A stretch of DNA of 64,000 bases from Chloracidobacterium sp. Lineage in GTDB: Bacteria; Acidobacteriota; Blastocatellia; Pyrinomonadales; Pyrinomonadaceae. Below, piece after piece: positions 50,109-58,581 of this stretch (the stretch's first letter is position 1; each line of letters opens with the position of its first letter). The stretch is taken from contig JADJWP010000002.1 of the NCBI GenBank assembly GCA_016716305.1, forward strand, positions 3,284,501-3,348,500, read 5' to 3'. Below the pieces are notes generated by a model. The model searched no databases. It saw only the letters and a program-made list of their open reading frames with translations, and was not told where the DNA came from. Made by a program: the position numbers and the translations under genes.

Positions 50109-51557
50109 ATGGCGACTTCTACATTCACTGAAACTCATCATCACCAGCATTCACAAAACCGATTTTCGGTGATCCCGACGGCTGAAAGACTGGGTGCCAG
50201 CCCGAAATACAACGGCCGTGGCGTTACGATAGCATTCCTTGATTCCGGATTTTACCCTCATCCCGACATCGCTGATCGGATCGTCGCGTTTCATGACATT
50301 CACGGCGAGGAAAATAGATGCGACGCAGCCGCTGAGCCACAACCTCATCAATGGCATGGAACCCAGACGGTCGTTGCATGCGCGGGGGACGGACGGCTGT
50401 CGGACGGGATCTACCGTGGTCTGGCAGATCAAGCCGATCTCGTTTTGGTGAAAGTCGCACAGCAAGGCCGCATAACTGATGATTCGATCGAAAAAGGCCT
50501 TCAATGGGTGATCGACAATCGAGAAAAATACGGAATACGAATTCTTAATATTTCGCTCGGCGGCGACATCGATGCCATGACGAATGATAGTCGGATCGAT
50601 CGGCTGGCTGAAGAGTTGGTGGAAATGGGCGTCGTTGTCACTGTCGCTGCCGGCAATTCGGCGGAAACACATCCGATCCCGCCGGCAAACGCGCCGTCGG
50701 TCATTACCGTTGGCGGTTACACCGATCAAAACCGGTTTGATCCAAATGCGTTCGATCTTTATCACTCAAGCTTTGGCCCGACCGCTGACAGGATCGTCAA
50801 GCCCGAGATCATCGCACCTGCGATGTACGTTGCTGCACCAATACTGCCGAGAACTAATGACTATCATGTTGCGGAATTGCTCTCGATGCTGGCAGCAGCA
50901 CCTGATTATTCGTTTCGGCCATTGGTCCAAGAGTATTGGATCGAAGCAGGTCTCAATGCTGATGTTTTGAACATGGACGATGAGGCCGTGCGAAAGATCG
51001 TCGGCTATGGCTTACAAAGGCGAAAGGTCGTTGCGACGCACTATCAGCACGTAGATGGGACTTCGTTCGCCGCACCAGTCACCGCATCGGTCGTCGCGCA
51101 GATGCTTGAGGCCAACCCGGATCTTTTGCCCGCCGCGGTAAAGAATATTCTCATTACAACGGCCGAACGGATAAAGAACTCATCGGCGATCAGGCAGGGC
51201 TACGGCGTAATAAATGCAAAAAAAGCCGTTGACCTCGCTGAAGCCGAAAAGCACCATTTTGATCCAAATGTTCACCACCCGCCACGGCGAAATGGAGCAT
51301 CTCTTCGCTTCTCGTTCCACGACGACAGTGCCAGATCGGTCAACCTCGTCGGTGACTTTAATGGCTGGGATCCTTCAGGCGTGTCCCTAGAGAGGTCATC
51401 GAACGGCTTCTGGTACGCGACGATATCCGCCGAACATAAAACTCGATACAGATATAAGTTCCTTATTGATGGCCATCGCTGGGTCGAAGACCCGACTCAT
51501 GGAATGAAGGAAGAGGACGGCTTCGGAGGTTTTCATTCGATTCTCGACGTCAACTGA
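50109..51557 (+). CDS. subtilisin-family (S8) protease fused to a CBM48/AMPK-type glycogen-binding domain
   Basis: The product has 482 residues from ATG 50109. The subtilase domain holds the triad Asp45 (IAFLDSGFYPH), His83 (WHGTQTVVA), Ser319 (DGTSFAAPV) and the oxyanion Asn183 (AAGNSAE). It has no signal peptide or propeptide, so it is probably cytoplasmic. Residues about 390-480 form a CBM48/isoamylase-N-type domain (SVNLVGDFNGWDPSG; WYATISAEHKTRYRYKFLIDG) that binds alpha-glucans in relatives. A protease carrying a glycogen sensor is unusual. It lies next to the sigma/anti-sigma genes, under a copy of the motif. Confidence 0.88.
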   Translation: MATSTFTETHHHQHSQNRFSVIPTAERLGASPKYNGRGVTIAFLDSGFYPHPDIADRIVAFHDIHGEENRCDAAAEPQPHQWHGTQTVVACAGDGRLSDGIYRGLADQADLVLVKVAQQGRITDDSIEKGLQWVIDNREKYGIRILNISLGGDIDAMTNDSRIDRLAEELVEMGVVVTVAAGNSAETHPIPPANAPSVITVGGYTDQNRFDPNAFDLYHSSFGPTADRIVKPEIIAPAMYVAAPILPRTNDYHVAELLSMLAAAPDYSFRPLVQEYWIEAGLNADVLNMDDEAVRKIVGYGLQRRKVVATHYQHVDGTSFAAPVTASVVAQMLEANPDLLPAAVKNILITTAERIKNSSAIRQGYGVINAKKAVDLAEAEKHHFDPNVHHPPRRNGASLRFSFHDDSARSVNLVGDFNGWDPSGVSLERSSNGFWYATISAEHKTRYRYKFLIDGHRWVEDPTHGMKEEDGFGGFHSILDVN

Positions 51558-51596
51558 GAATACGCCCCAACGCATACTCGATACGAACTCGAAGGT

Positions 51597-51624
51597 GGAA
51601 TAAAAAAGTCAGGAACTTTGATTT
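51597..51624 (+). promoter_or_regulatory. candidate ECF-type promoter for the aquaporin operon
   Basis: GGAATAA (51597-51603), 15 bases, TGATTT (51619-51624). The TTG at 51618 falls within the second block, so the coding start should be ATG 51642, about 11 bases past the expected RNA start. Confidence 0.6.
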
Positions 51625-51641
51625 CAAAATGCGAGATCAAG

Positions 51642-52523
51642 ATGCTTAACGCCATAAGAAATCACTGGCCCGAATATCTGATCGAGGCGTGGGGCCTCGG
51701 CACATTCATGGTGTCAGCATGCGTATTCGGTGTCCTTCTGTTTCATCCGGATTCATATCTTGCAGGATATGGCGTCATCTTTCGCAATGTCCTTATGGGA
51801 GTCGCGATGGGAATGACCGCAATGGCGATCTTCAAATCACCGTGGGGAAAACGCTCGGGAGCGCATATCAATCCCGTCGTTACTCTGACATTCCTTCGCC
51901 TTGGCAAGATCAGTCGGCCGGATGCCGTAATGTACGTTGCTGCTCAATTTGTTGGCGGCATGTCCGGAGTCCTCCTATCTTGGTTGATCCTTGAAGAGCG
52001 GCTCGAGGCCCGAGAGGTGAATTTCGTTGCCACGGTCCCCGGTGTTTACGGTGTCTTGGCTGCTTTTGCAGGCGAGCTGACGATCGCGTTCGTAATGATG
52101 TCGGTAGTGCTCGTAACGAGCAATCATCGGATCCTGTATAAGTACACACCGATCTTTGCCGGGCTGTTGGTCGCGATCTACATACCAGTCGTATCACCGA
52201 TCTCCGGAATGAGCATGAATCCGGCACGTACTTTCAGTTCAGCGGTTGCGGGGAATACATGGAACGCGGTTTGGATCTATTTCATCGCACCGTCGATCGC
52301 AATGCTCGGTGCGGCGGAAGTGTACGTTCGTGCAAAAGGCTCTAAAGCCGTACTTTGCGCAAAATTTGACCACAGCGGCAAGTCTCGCTGTATTTTCAAC
52401 TGTCGATTCGACGATATCGGGATATATCAACGTGGAAATGAATTCAGGGAGGTAAAGGCAGCCGAGAATATCGAGGTCAGGAACGATCGCCACGATGTTG
52501 ACGCGGTCGCCAGGCTGTCTTGA
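51642..52523 (+). CDS. aquaporin (MIP family) with cysteine-rich C-terminal tail
   Basis: The product has 293 residues from ATG 51642. There are six TM helices with the two half-helix motifs: GAHINPVVTL (NPV, a variation on NPA) and GMSMNPARTF (NPA). The ar/R arginine is present in the second. MIP channels pass water or small neutral solutes. The unusual cytosolic tail VLCAKFDHSGKSRCIFNC could bind metal or form disulfides. It begins about 13 bases before the GMC oxidoreductase (52537) and likely shares its promoter. Glycerol facilitation is a possibility, but residues fixing selectivity are not decisive. Confidence 0.85.
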   Translation: MLNAIRNHWPEYLIEAWGLGTFMVSACVFGVLLFHPDSYLAGYGVIFRNVLMGVAMGMTAMAIFKSPWGKRSGAHINPVVTLTFLRLGKISRPDAVMYVAAQFVGGMSGVLLSWLILEERLEAREVNFVATVPGVYGVLAAFAGELTIAFVMMSVVLVTSNHRILYKYTPIFAGLLVAIYIPVVSPISGMSMNPARTFSSAVAGNTWNAVWIYFIAPSIAMLGAAEVYVRAKGSKAVLCAKFDHSGKSRCIFNCRFDDIGIYQRGNEFREVKAAENIEVRNDRHDVDAVARLS

Positions 52524-52536
52524 TCTGGAGTCTATT

Positions 52537-54099
52537 ATGAAAGGAAATTACGATGTGATCATTATCGGCACGGGTGCAGGCGGCGGCACGCTCGCGCGCA
52601 AACTCGCACCGTCGGGAAAGAAGATCCTTATTCTCGAGCGCGGCGATTATGTAAAGCGCGAGCCTGATAACTGGAACTCCAGAGCGGTGAATGTCGAGGC
52701 GAAATACAACACCCGCGAAGTGTGGTATGACAATCAAGGCAAACCGCTGCACCCCCATACAAATTACAACGTCGGCGGTAACACGAAATTCTACGGGGCC
52801 GCCCTGTTCCGGATGCGCGAACGTGATTTCGGCGAACTAAAGCACTATGACGGCATTTCTCCTGCGTGGCCGATCAATTACGGGGAACTCGAGCCCTTTT
52901 ACACTCAGGCCGAGGCCATGTATCACGTTCACGGGACGCGCGGCGAAGACCCGACCGAACCGCCGTCCAGTGCGCCATATCCGCATCCGGCCGTGAGCCA
53001 TGAGACGCGTATTAAACAACTCGCCGAAGATTTCTCCGCAATGGGTGTTAAACCATTTCACGTCCCGCTCGGGATCCAATTGAAAGAAGACAGTAGGAAA
53101 AGTCTGTGCGTCCGGTGTGCAACCTGCGATGGATTTCCGTGCCTTTTGAACGCGAAGGCGGACTCGCAGACGTGCGGCGTCGACCATGCTACTGAGTATC
53201 CGAACGTCACACTCTTGACGAATGCGTTGGTGACAAAACTCGAGACCAGCTCTACCGGCAGGTCGGTCACGGCCGTGAACGTCGAACGCAACGGTGAAAA
53301 GGAACGCTACACGGCGAATCTCGTGGTCCTTTCCGCCGGTGCGATCAACTCAGCGGCTCTGCTTTTGAGATCGGCGAACCACATGCATCCGAATGGTCTC
53401 GCGAACAGTTCCGATCAGGTCGGTCGAAACTACATGGGTCATGTAAATTCTGTACTGCTTGCCGTTTCAAAATGCCCGAACCCGACGGTTTTTCAAAAGA
53501 CGCTTGCGGTCAATGATTTTTATTTCGGATCCGAAGATTTCCCGTTTCCAATGGGGCACATTTCGTTCGTCGGAAAGCTGGATGGCGTAACACTATCTGC
53601 CGGAGCACCCGCAATTGCGCCGGGCTTCGCACTCGATCAGATGGCCAAACACTCGCTCGATTTTTGGCTGACGACCGAAGACCTGCCGCGTCCCGAAAAT
53701 CGTGTAACGCTGAACAGGAATGGCGACATCGTTCTGAATTACAAGCCAAACAACATCGAAGCTCATAAACGCCTGCAAGGAAAGCTCAAAGAACTGATGA
53801 ATAATCAGCGGAAGTGCAACATTCACGGCAATGAATGTCACCAAGGGCTGTTCTCGCGAAATCTCTATCTCGCCGAGCAGATCCCACTCGCCGGCGTTGC
53901 ACATCAGAATGGAACGATCCGATTTGGAGATGATCCAAGAACTTCCGTTCTCGACACAAATTGCAAAGCCCACGACCTGGACAATCTATATGTCGTCGAC
54001 GGCAGTTTTTTTCCGTCGAGCTCGGCGGTAAATCCGGCACTAACGATCATGGCGAATGCACTGCGGGTTGGCAGACATTTGCTTGAAAGGATGAACTAA
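52537..54099 (+). CDS. GMC-family FAD oxidoreductase
   Basis: The product has 520 residues from ATG 52537 (GGAG six bases upstream). The dinucleotide fold is IIIGTGAGGGTLARKLAP, with NVGGNTKFYGAALFR next. A Cys cluster (CVRCATCDGFPC then QTCGVD) lies about residue 195. VVLSAGAINSAALLLRSAN is the GMC signature and GVAHQNGTIRFG carries the catalytic His. The C-terminus has NPALTIMANALRVG. GMC enzymes oxidise sugar or alcohol hydroxyls. The Cys cluster resembles that of bacterial GMC dehydrogenases using cytochrome or other one-electron acceptors. It lies in one operon with aquaporin, VOC and YHS genes. Confidence 0.9.
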   Translation: MKGNYDVIIIGTGAGGGTLARKLAPSGKKILILERGDYVKREPDNWNSRAVNVEAKYNTREVWYDNQGKPLHPHTNYNVGGNTKFYGAALFRMRERDFGELKHYDGISPAWPINYGELEPFYTQAEAMYHVHGTRGEDPTEPPSSAPYPHPAVSHETRIKQLAEDFSAMGVKPFHVPLGIQLKEDSRKSLCVRCATCDGFPCLLNAKADSQTCGVDHATEYPNVTLLTNALVTKLETSSTGRSVTAVNVERNGEKERYTANLVVLSAGAINSAALLLRSANHMHPNGLANSSDQVGRNYMGHVNSVLLAVSKCPNPTVFQKTLAVNDFYFGSEDFPFPMGHISFVGKLDGVTLSAGAPAIAPGFALDQMAKHSLDFWLTTEDLPRPENRVTLNRNGDIVLNYKPNNIEAHKRLQGKLKELMNNQRKCNIHGNECHQGLFSRNLYLAEQIPLAGVAHQNGTIRFGDDPRTSVLDTNCKAHDLDNLYVVDGSFFPSSSAVNPALTIMANALRVGRHLLERMN

Positions 54100-54102
54100 G
54101 AA

Positions 54103-55137
54103 ATGAAGTCGGAAAGCAAACCACTAAATTCCTTAAAGTTCGGCTGGTTCTTGGTCGCTCTGCTATCGATCCTGGCTCTTTTCGGCTCGTCGCGCGGTCA
54201 AGGCGTGTCAAACGTCGAATCTGTCGGTTTCACCGTCTCGGATATGGACGAGGCGCTCGATTTTTACACTCGAATTCTGCCATTCGAAAAGGTGTCGGAG
54301 GTGGAGGTTTGGGGGCACGAGTTCGAACGTTTATCGGGCGTGTTCGGGGCACGGGTCCGAATCGTTCGACTGAGGCTCGGTAGTGAAACACTTGAACTGA
54401 CCGAATATTTGACGCCGCAGGGACGCCCGATCCCCGTCGATTCCAGAAGCAACGATCGCTGGTTCCAGCATATTGCGATCATTGTTTCTGATATGGATAA
54501 GGCTTATGCGTTGCTGCGGGCAAATAAGGTTCGTCACGCTTCGACCGCACCTCAGACGCTGCCAGCTTACATAACGGCTGCGGCAGGGATCAAGGCATTC
54601 TATTTCAAAGATATTGACGATCACGTGCTTGAGATTCTTCAATTTCCTCAGGGCAAGGGCCTGCAAAAATGGCATGATCTCGAAAAATCAGGAAGGCTCT
54701 TTCTTGGGATCGATCATACCGCGATCGTGGTCGGCGATACAGACGCCAGCTTGAAATTCTATGAGCAAAGACTCGGTTTAGCGGTGGCCGGAACTAGCGT
54801 CAATTACGGCAACGAACAGGAGCATCTCAACAATGTGTTCGGCGCAAAGCTTCATATCACCGGTTTGAAGACAAAACAAGACGGCATCGCAGTCGAGTTT
54901 CTTGAATATATAGCGCCGGCGGACGGACGCCCCTACCCGAAGGATTCGAAGTCCAATGATATCTGGCATTGGCAAACCAGCTTTGATGCCGGCGGCTTCG
55001 AAAGCCTTCTAACCGGCTATCGTACAGGGTTCATTTCGAGCGGGTCGGTGCTTTTCGGCAATGGTCAGCTTGGGTTTCGCAAAGCGGCTTTGATCCGCGA
55101 CCCGGACGGACACGCCGTTCGGCTTACCGAACGGTGA
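54103..55137 (+). CDS. secreted or anchored double VOC (glyoxalase-like) protein
   Basis: The 344-residue product has an N-terminal hydrophobic signal (WFLVALLSILALFGSSRGQG). There are two tandem VOC domains, about 40-185 (ESVGFTVSDMDEALDFYTR; RWFQHIAIIVSDMDKAYALL; DHVLEILQFP) and 200-340 (IDHTAIVVGDTDASLKFYEQ; VEFLEYIAPADGRPYPKDS; IRDPDGHAVRLTE). His and Glu ligands are visible in each. The family includes glyoxalase I, dioxygenases and binding proteins; substrate is unknown. It starts three bases after the GMC stop, suggesting a shared pathway. Confidence 0.85.
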   Translation: MKSESKPLNSLKFGWFLVALLSILALFGSSRGQGVSNVESVGFTVSDMDEALDFYTRILPFEKVSEVEVWGHEFERLSGVFGARVRIVRLRLGSETLELTEYLTPQGRPIPVDSRSNDRWFQHIAIIVSDMDKAYALLRANKVRHASTAPQTLPAYITAAAGIKAFYFKDIDDHVLEILQFPQGKGLQKWHDLEKSGRLFLGIDHTAIVVGDTDASLKFYEQRLGLAVAGTSVNYGNEQEHLNNVFGAKLHITGLKTKQDGIAVEFLEYIAPADGRPYPKDSKSNDIWHWQTSFDAGGFESLLTGYRTGFISSGSVLFGNGQLGFRKAALIRDPDGHAVRLTER

Positions 55138-55166
55138 GTTCAATGCAGAAATTAGGAGCAAACACA

Positions 55167-55652
55167 ATGAAATTATGTGATCGGAAGTTTTTATATCTGG
55201 CAGTACTTGTTGGTATCGCAATATCGCTCGCGGCCTGTGCGAAAGCGACAAATTTTGCGGCAATCGATAAAGACGACGAGGGTGCCGCACTTAAGGGTTT
55301 TGACGCAGTGGCGTATTTCGCCGTCGAGAATGCCGTTAAGGGCCGTCCTGAATACGAATATGTATGGAATGGGGCTAAGTGGCTTTTTTCGAGCGAGGAG
55401 AATCTGCAAAAGTTCAGACAGAACCCCGAGGCCTATGCGCCTCAGTTCGGTGGATATTGCTCATATGCGGTTTCTCGGGGCTATACGGCGGACGGCGATC
55501 CAAATGCCTGGAAGATCGTCGATGGAAAACTCTACTTGAACTACAACCTTGAAGTTAAGGAGATGTGGGAAAAAGAACAGCAGCAGAACATCAAGAAAGG
55601 TGAGGAGAACTGGAACGGGTTCAAGGCAAAGAAACCGCAGCACAAGGGCTAA
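55167..55652 (+). CDS. YHS-domain lipoprotein
   Basis: The product has 161 residues from ATG 55167 (AGGAG at ideal spacing). The lipobox is ISLAACAK, so it is a lipoprotein. The mature part has LKGFDAVAYFAVENAVKGRPEYEYVWNGAKWLFSSEENL and FGGYCSYAVSRGYTADGDP, typical of secreted YHS-family proteins whose Cys may bind copper or other metals. It follows the VOC gene and precedes a terminator, so it closes the operon. Confidence 0.85.
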   Translation: MKLCDRKFLYLAVLVGIAISLAACAKATNFAAIDKDDEGAALKGFDAVAYFAVENAVKGRPEYEYVWNGAKWLFSSEENLQKFRQNPEAYAPQFGGYCSYAVSRGYTADGDPNAWKIVDGKLYLNYNLEVKEMWEKEQQQNIKKGEENWNGFKAKKPQHKG

Positions 55653-55674
55653 TCCCGCCGGCGATCAAACATAT

Positions 55675-55707
55675 ACGGCGATGCGAAGGACGATCTTCGG
55701 TCGCCGT
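55675..55707 (+). terminator. rho-independent terminator after the YHS gene
   Basis: ACGGCGA (55675-55681) pairs with TCGCCGT (55701-55707), with an inner CGAAG/CTTCG stem; TTCTTATTCTT follows. It ends the aquaporin-to-YHS operon. Confidence 0.75.
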
Positions 55708-55774
55708 TCTTATTCTTAAGTGCCCGGAATACCTTGGATCGCAATTGGAATAAAGTGTCGAGGATCATTTGACC

Positions 55775-58459
55775 ATGAATGCTGAAAAAGAACGACTCCG
55801 ACAGTCAGACGAACGGACGAAACACTGGAAACGCTGGGGACCATATTTAAGCGAACGAGCCTGGGGTACCGTTCGCGAGGATTACAGTCCGGACGGATCG
55901 GCTTGGGACTATTTCCCACACGATCATGCCCGTTCGCGGGCATATCGATGGAACGAAGACGGCATTGCGGGGATCTCCGATCGCCATCAGAAGATGTGCT
56001 TCGCGCTCGCTCTTTGGAATGGTCAGGACCCGATCCTTAAGGAGCGTTTATTCGGACTTACCGGCAGCGAGGGCAACCACGGCGAGGACGTCAAAGAGAT
56101 CTACTACTATCTCGATTCTACGCCGACGCACTCGTATATGAAGTTCCTGTATAAGTACCCGCAATCCGAATTTCCATACGTGAAATTGATCGAAGAGAAC
56201 CGAGATCGCGACAAGAACGAACGCGAATTCGAGTTGATCGACACCGGGATCTTTGACGACGACAAATATTTCGATGTTTTCGTCGAATACGCAAAGTCCG
56301 ACGTCGAGGATATTCTGATCAAGATCACTGTTGCGAATCGTGGTGATGAAGCCGCGCAGATCAACGTGCTGCCAACTATCTGGTTCCGAAATACGTGGGC
56401 CTGGAACGCTTCAGATCCGAATTGTGGAATACGGAAGGCAGATGTCGGTGTCTTAGAGCTCGAATGTCCCGAGTACGGAAAAAGGTGGCTCTATTGCGAA
56501 GGCTCGCCGGAGTTGCTGTTCACGGAAAATGAAACGAATAGTGAACGGCTTTTTGGCAGTAAGAGTCGCACACCGTTCGTTAAGGACGGGATCAACGATT
56601 ATATAGTTCAGGGCCGTGCTGATCGCATAAACCGAGCGGAAGTCGGTACAAAGGCATCAGCGAACTACAAGCTCAATGTTCCCGCGAAATCGCAGATCAG
56701 CGTGCGGCTTCGACTTTCAGACATCGATCTCACCGGTATCAGAGCATTGACCAAAAGCAGATCGACCTCTGCATCGATTCGGGCTGGCGGCGCCGACCCT
56801 TTTGCAGATTTTGATAATTGCTTTGCAGCACGCATTCGCGAAGCTGATGATCATTACGCATCGATCGTTCCCCCGGAGCTCTCTGAAGATGCAAGGAACG
56901 TTCAGCGGCAGGCATTTGCGGGAATGCTCTGGTCGAAACAGTTTTACCACTACGTGGTGAAGGACTGGCTCGAAGGTGACAATAGCAAGGCGATCCCCCC
57001 AGCCGAACGCCTTCACGGGCGAAACAGCGAATGGCGGCATCTGTACAATGCAGACATTATCTCGATGCCCGACAAATGGGAATATCCGTGGTATGCGGCC
57101 TGGGATCTTGCTTTTCACTGCATCCCGCTCGCACTGATCGATCCGAACTTCGCAAAAGAACAGCTATTGCTTATGCTGCGCGAATGGTACATGCACCCGA
57201 ATGGACAGATCCCCGCTTATGAATGGGCTTACGGCGATGTGAATCCCCCGGTTCACGCATGGGCCGCGATGCGGGTTTATCAGATCGAAAAGAAACGCAC
57301 CGGTCGCGGCGATCGCAAGTTCCTCGCGAGAGTTTTCCATAAGCTGCTGCTCAATTTCACTTGGTGGGTGAACCGCAAGGATTCGGAGGGCATGAATGTC
57401 TTCGAAGGCGGTTTTCTCGGCCTCGACAATATCGGCGTCTTTGACCGATCGCGTCCGTTGCCGACCGGCGGAAAGCTGGCACAGTCTGACGGGACGAGCT
57501 GGATGGCAATGTACTGCCTTAATATGCTCGCGATCGCGCTGGAGCTTGCCGTCGAAGATAGCACCTACGAGGATGTCGCGAGTAAGTTCTGGGAACACTT
57601 CCTGCATATTTCAGATGCGATGAATAATCTGGGCTCCGAAGGTATTTCGCTTTGGGACGACGATGACGGGTTTTACTACGATGTGCTGCATCTGCACGGC
57701 GAGGGCAACAAGCCGCTGAAGGTCCGTTCGATGGTCGGCCTGATACCGCTTTTTGCGGTGAGCACGATCGAGCCCGAAGCGCTCGACGCACTGCCGAATT
57801 TCCGGCGTCGGTTGCAATGGTTCATAGACAATCGCCCCGATCTCACCGCAAACGTTGCGTGTATGCGAACCCCCGGCATGGGCGAACGCCGACTTTTGGC
57901 CGTTGTTTATCGCGAGCGGCTTGAGAGCGTTCTAAGTGTAATGCTCGACGAAACCGAGTTTCTTTCGCCATTTGGCGTCCGGGCTGTATCAAGGTTCCAC
58001 AAAGCCAATCCGTACATATTGAACGTGAATGGGGAGGAACATCGCGTCGACTATGAACCGGGCGAATCTTCCAGCGGCCTGTTTGGGGGAAATTCCAACT
58101 GGCGTGGGCCGATCTGGTTTCCGGTCAATTATCTATTGATCGAATCGCTGCAGAAGTTCCATCACTACTACGGCGATGACCTCAAAGTTGAATGCCCGAC
58201 GGGTTCGGGGAATTTCTTGAACCTTTGGGAGGTTTCGCAGGAATTATCGCGGCGGCTTTCGAGTATATTCTTGCGGAACGGCGATGATATGCGCCCGGTG
58301 TTCGGCAAGAATGAGAGGTTTCAAACAGACGAGCATTTTCGTGATCACGTCTTGTTCTACGAGTATTTTCATGGCGATGACGGTTCGGGCGTTGGTGCGA
58401 GCCATCAGACCGGTTGGACCGGACTCGTCGCAAAACTGCTCCAGCAGAATCGAAGCTGA
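55775..58459 (+). CDS. GH63-like glucosidase (MGH1-type)
   Basis: The 894-residue protein starts at ATG 55775; TTG 55769 is an alternative. The N-terminal beta-sandwich (HWKRWGPYLSERAWGTVRED; AWDYFPHDHARSRAYRW) precedes an (alpha/alpha)6 barrel with DKWEYPWYAAWDLAFHCIPL, GQIPAYEWAYGDVNPPVHAW and FGGNSNWRGPIWFPVNYLL, which match large bacterial GH63/MGH1 proteins annotated as glucosidases. Likely acidic catalytic residues lie in WAAWDLA-type and WRGPIW-type segments. No signal peptide, so it is cytoplasmic. It may act on trehalose-, mannosylglycerate- or glucosylglycerate-type solutes. The next gene makes GDP-mannose, consistent with compatible-solute or mannoside turnover. Confidence 0.85.
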   Translation: MNAEKERLRQSDERTKHWKRWGPYLSERAWGTVREDYSPDGSAWDYFPHDHARSRAYRWNEDGIAGISDRHQKMCFALALWNGQDPILKERLFGLTGSEGNHGEDVKEIYYYLDSTPTHSYMKFLYKYPQSEFPYVKLIEENRDRDKNEREFELIDTGIFDDDKYFDVFVEYAKSDVEDILIKITVANRGDEAAQINVLPTIWFRNTWAWNASDPNCGIRKADVGVLELECPEYGKRWLYCEGSPELLFTENETNSERLFGSKSRTPFVKDGINDYIVQGRADRINRAEVGTKASANYKLNVPAKSQISVRLRLSDIDLTGIRALTKSRSTSASIRAGGADPFADFDNCFAARIREADDHYASIVPPELSEDARNVQRQAFAGMLWSKQFYHYVVKDWLEGDNSKAIPPAERLHGRNSEWRHLYNADIISMPDKWEYPWYAAWDLAFHCIPLALIDPNFAKEQLLLMLREWYMHPNGQIPAYEWAYGDVNPPVHAWAAMRVYQIEKKRTGRGDRKFLARVFHKLLLNFTWWVNRKDSEGMNVFEGGFLGLDNIGVFDRSRPLPTGGKLAQSDGTSWMAMYCLNMLAIALELAVEDSTYEDVASKFWEHFLHISDAMNNLGSEGISLWDDDDGFYYDVLHLHGEGNKPLKVRSMVGLIPLFAVSTIEPEALDALPNFRRRLQWFIDNRPDLTANVACMRTPGMGERRLLAVVYRERLESVLSVMLDETEFLSPFGVRAVSRFHKANPYILNVNGEEHRVDYEPGESSSGLFGGNSNWRGPIWFPVNYLLIESLQKFHHYYGDDLKVECPTGSGNFLNLWEVSQELSRRLSSIFLRNGDDMRPVFGKNERFQTDEHFRDHVLFYEYFHGDDGSGVGASHQTGWTGLVAKLLQQNRS

Positions 58460-58519
58460 ATCTTCCGGTGAGAGGTTTGGAAGGCCATATTCGGTCCGCC
58501 CACTTTCCCGCAAACTGAT

Positions 58520-58547
58520 GGAATAATTCGCATTATCCGGTTGATCT
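58520..58547 (+). promoter_or_regulatory. candidate ECF-type promoter for the guanylyltransferase
   Basis: GGAATAA (58520-58526), 15 bases, TGATCT (58542-58547). Expected RNA start near 58554, 28 bases before the ATG. Confidence 0.6.
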
Positions 58548-58581
58548 AACAGTTGCGTACGATTTCAAGCATGGAAGAATT

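Noticed and set aside
51618..51641. TTG 51618 as the aquaporin start
   Set aside because: It lies within the candidate -10 block; ATG 51642 gives a family-like start.
55747..55774. GGAATAA upstream of the GH63-like glucosidase as another regulon promoter
   Set aside because: The second block would have to be shifted by one base (TGACC) and the RNA start would fall after the conserved ATG at 55775.
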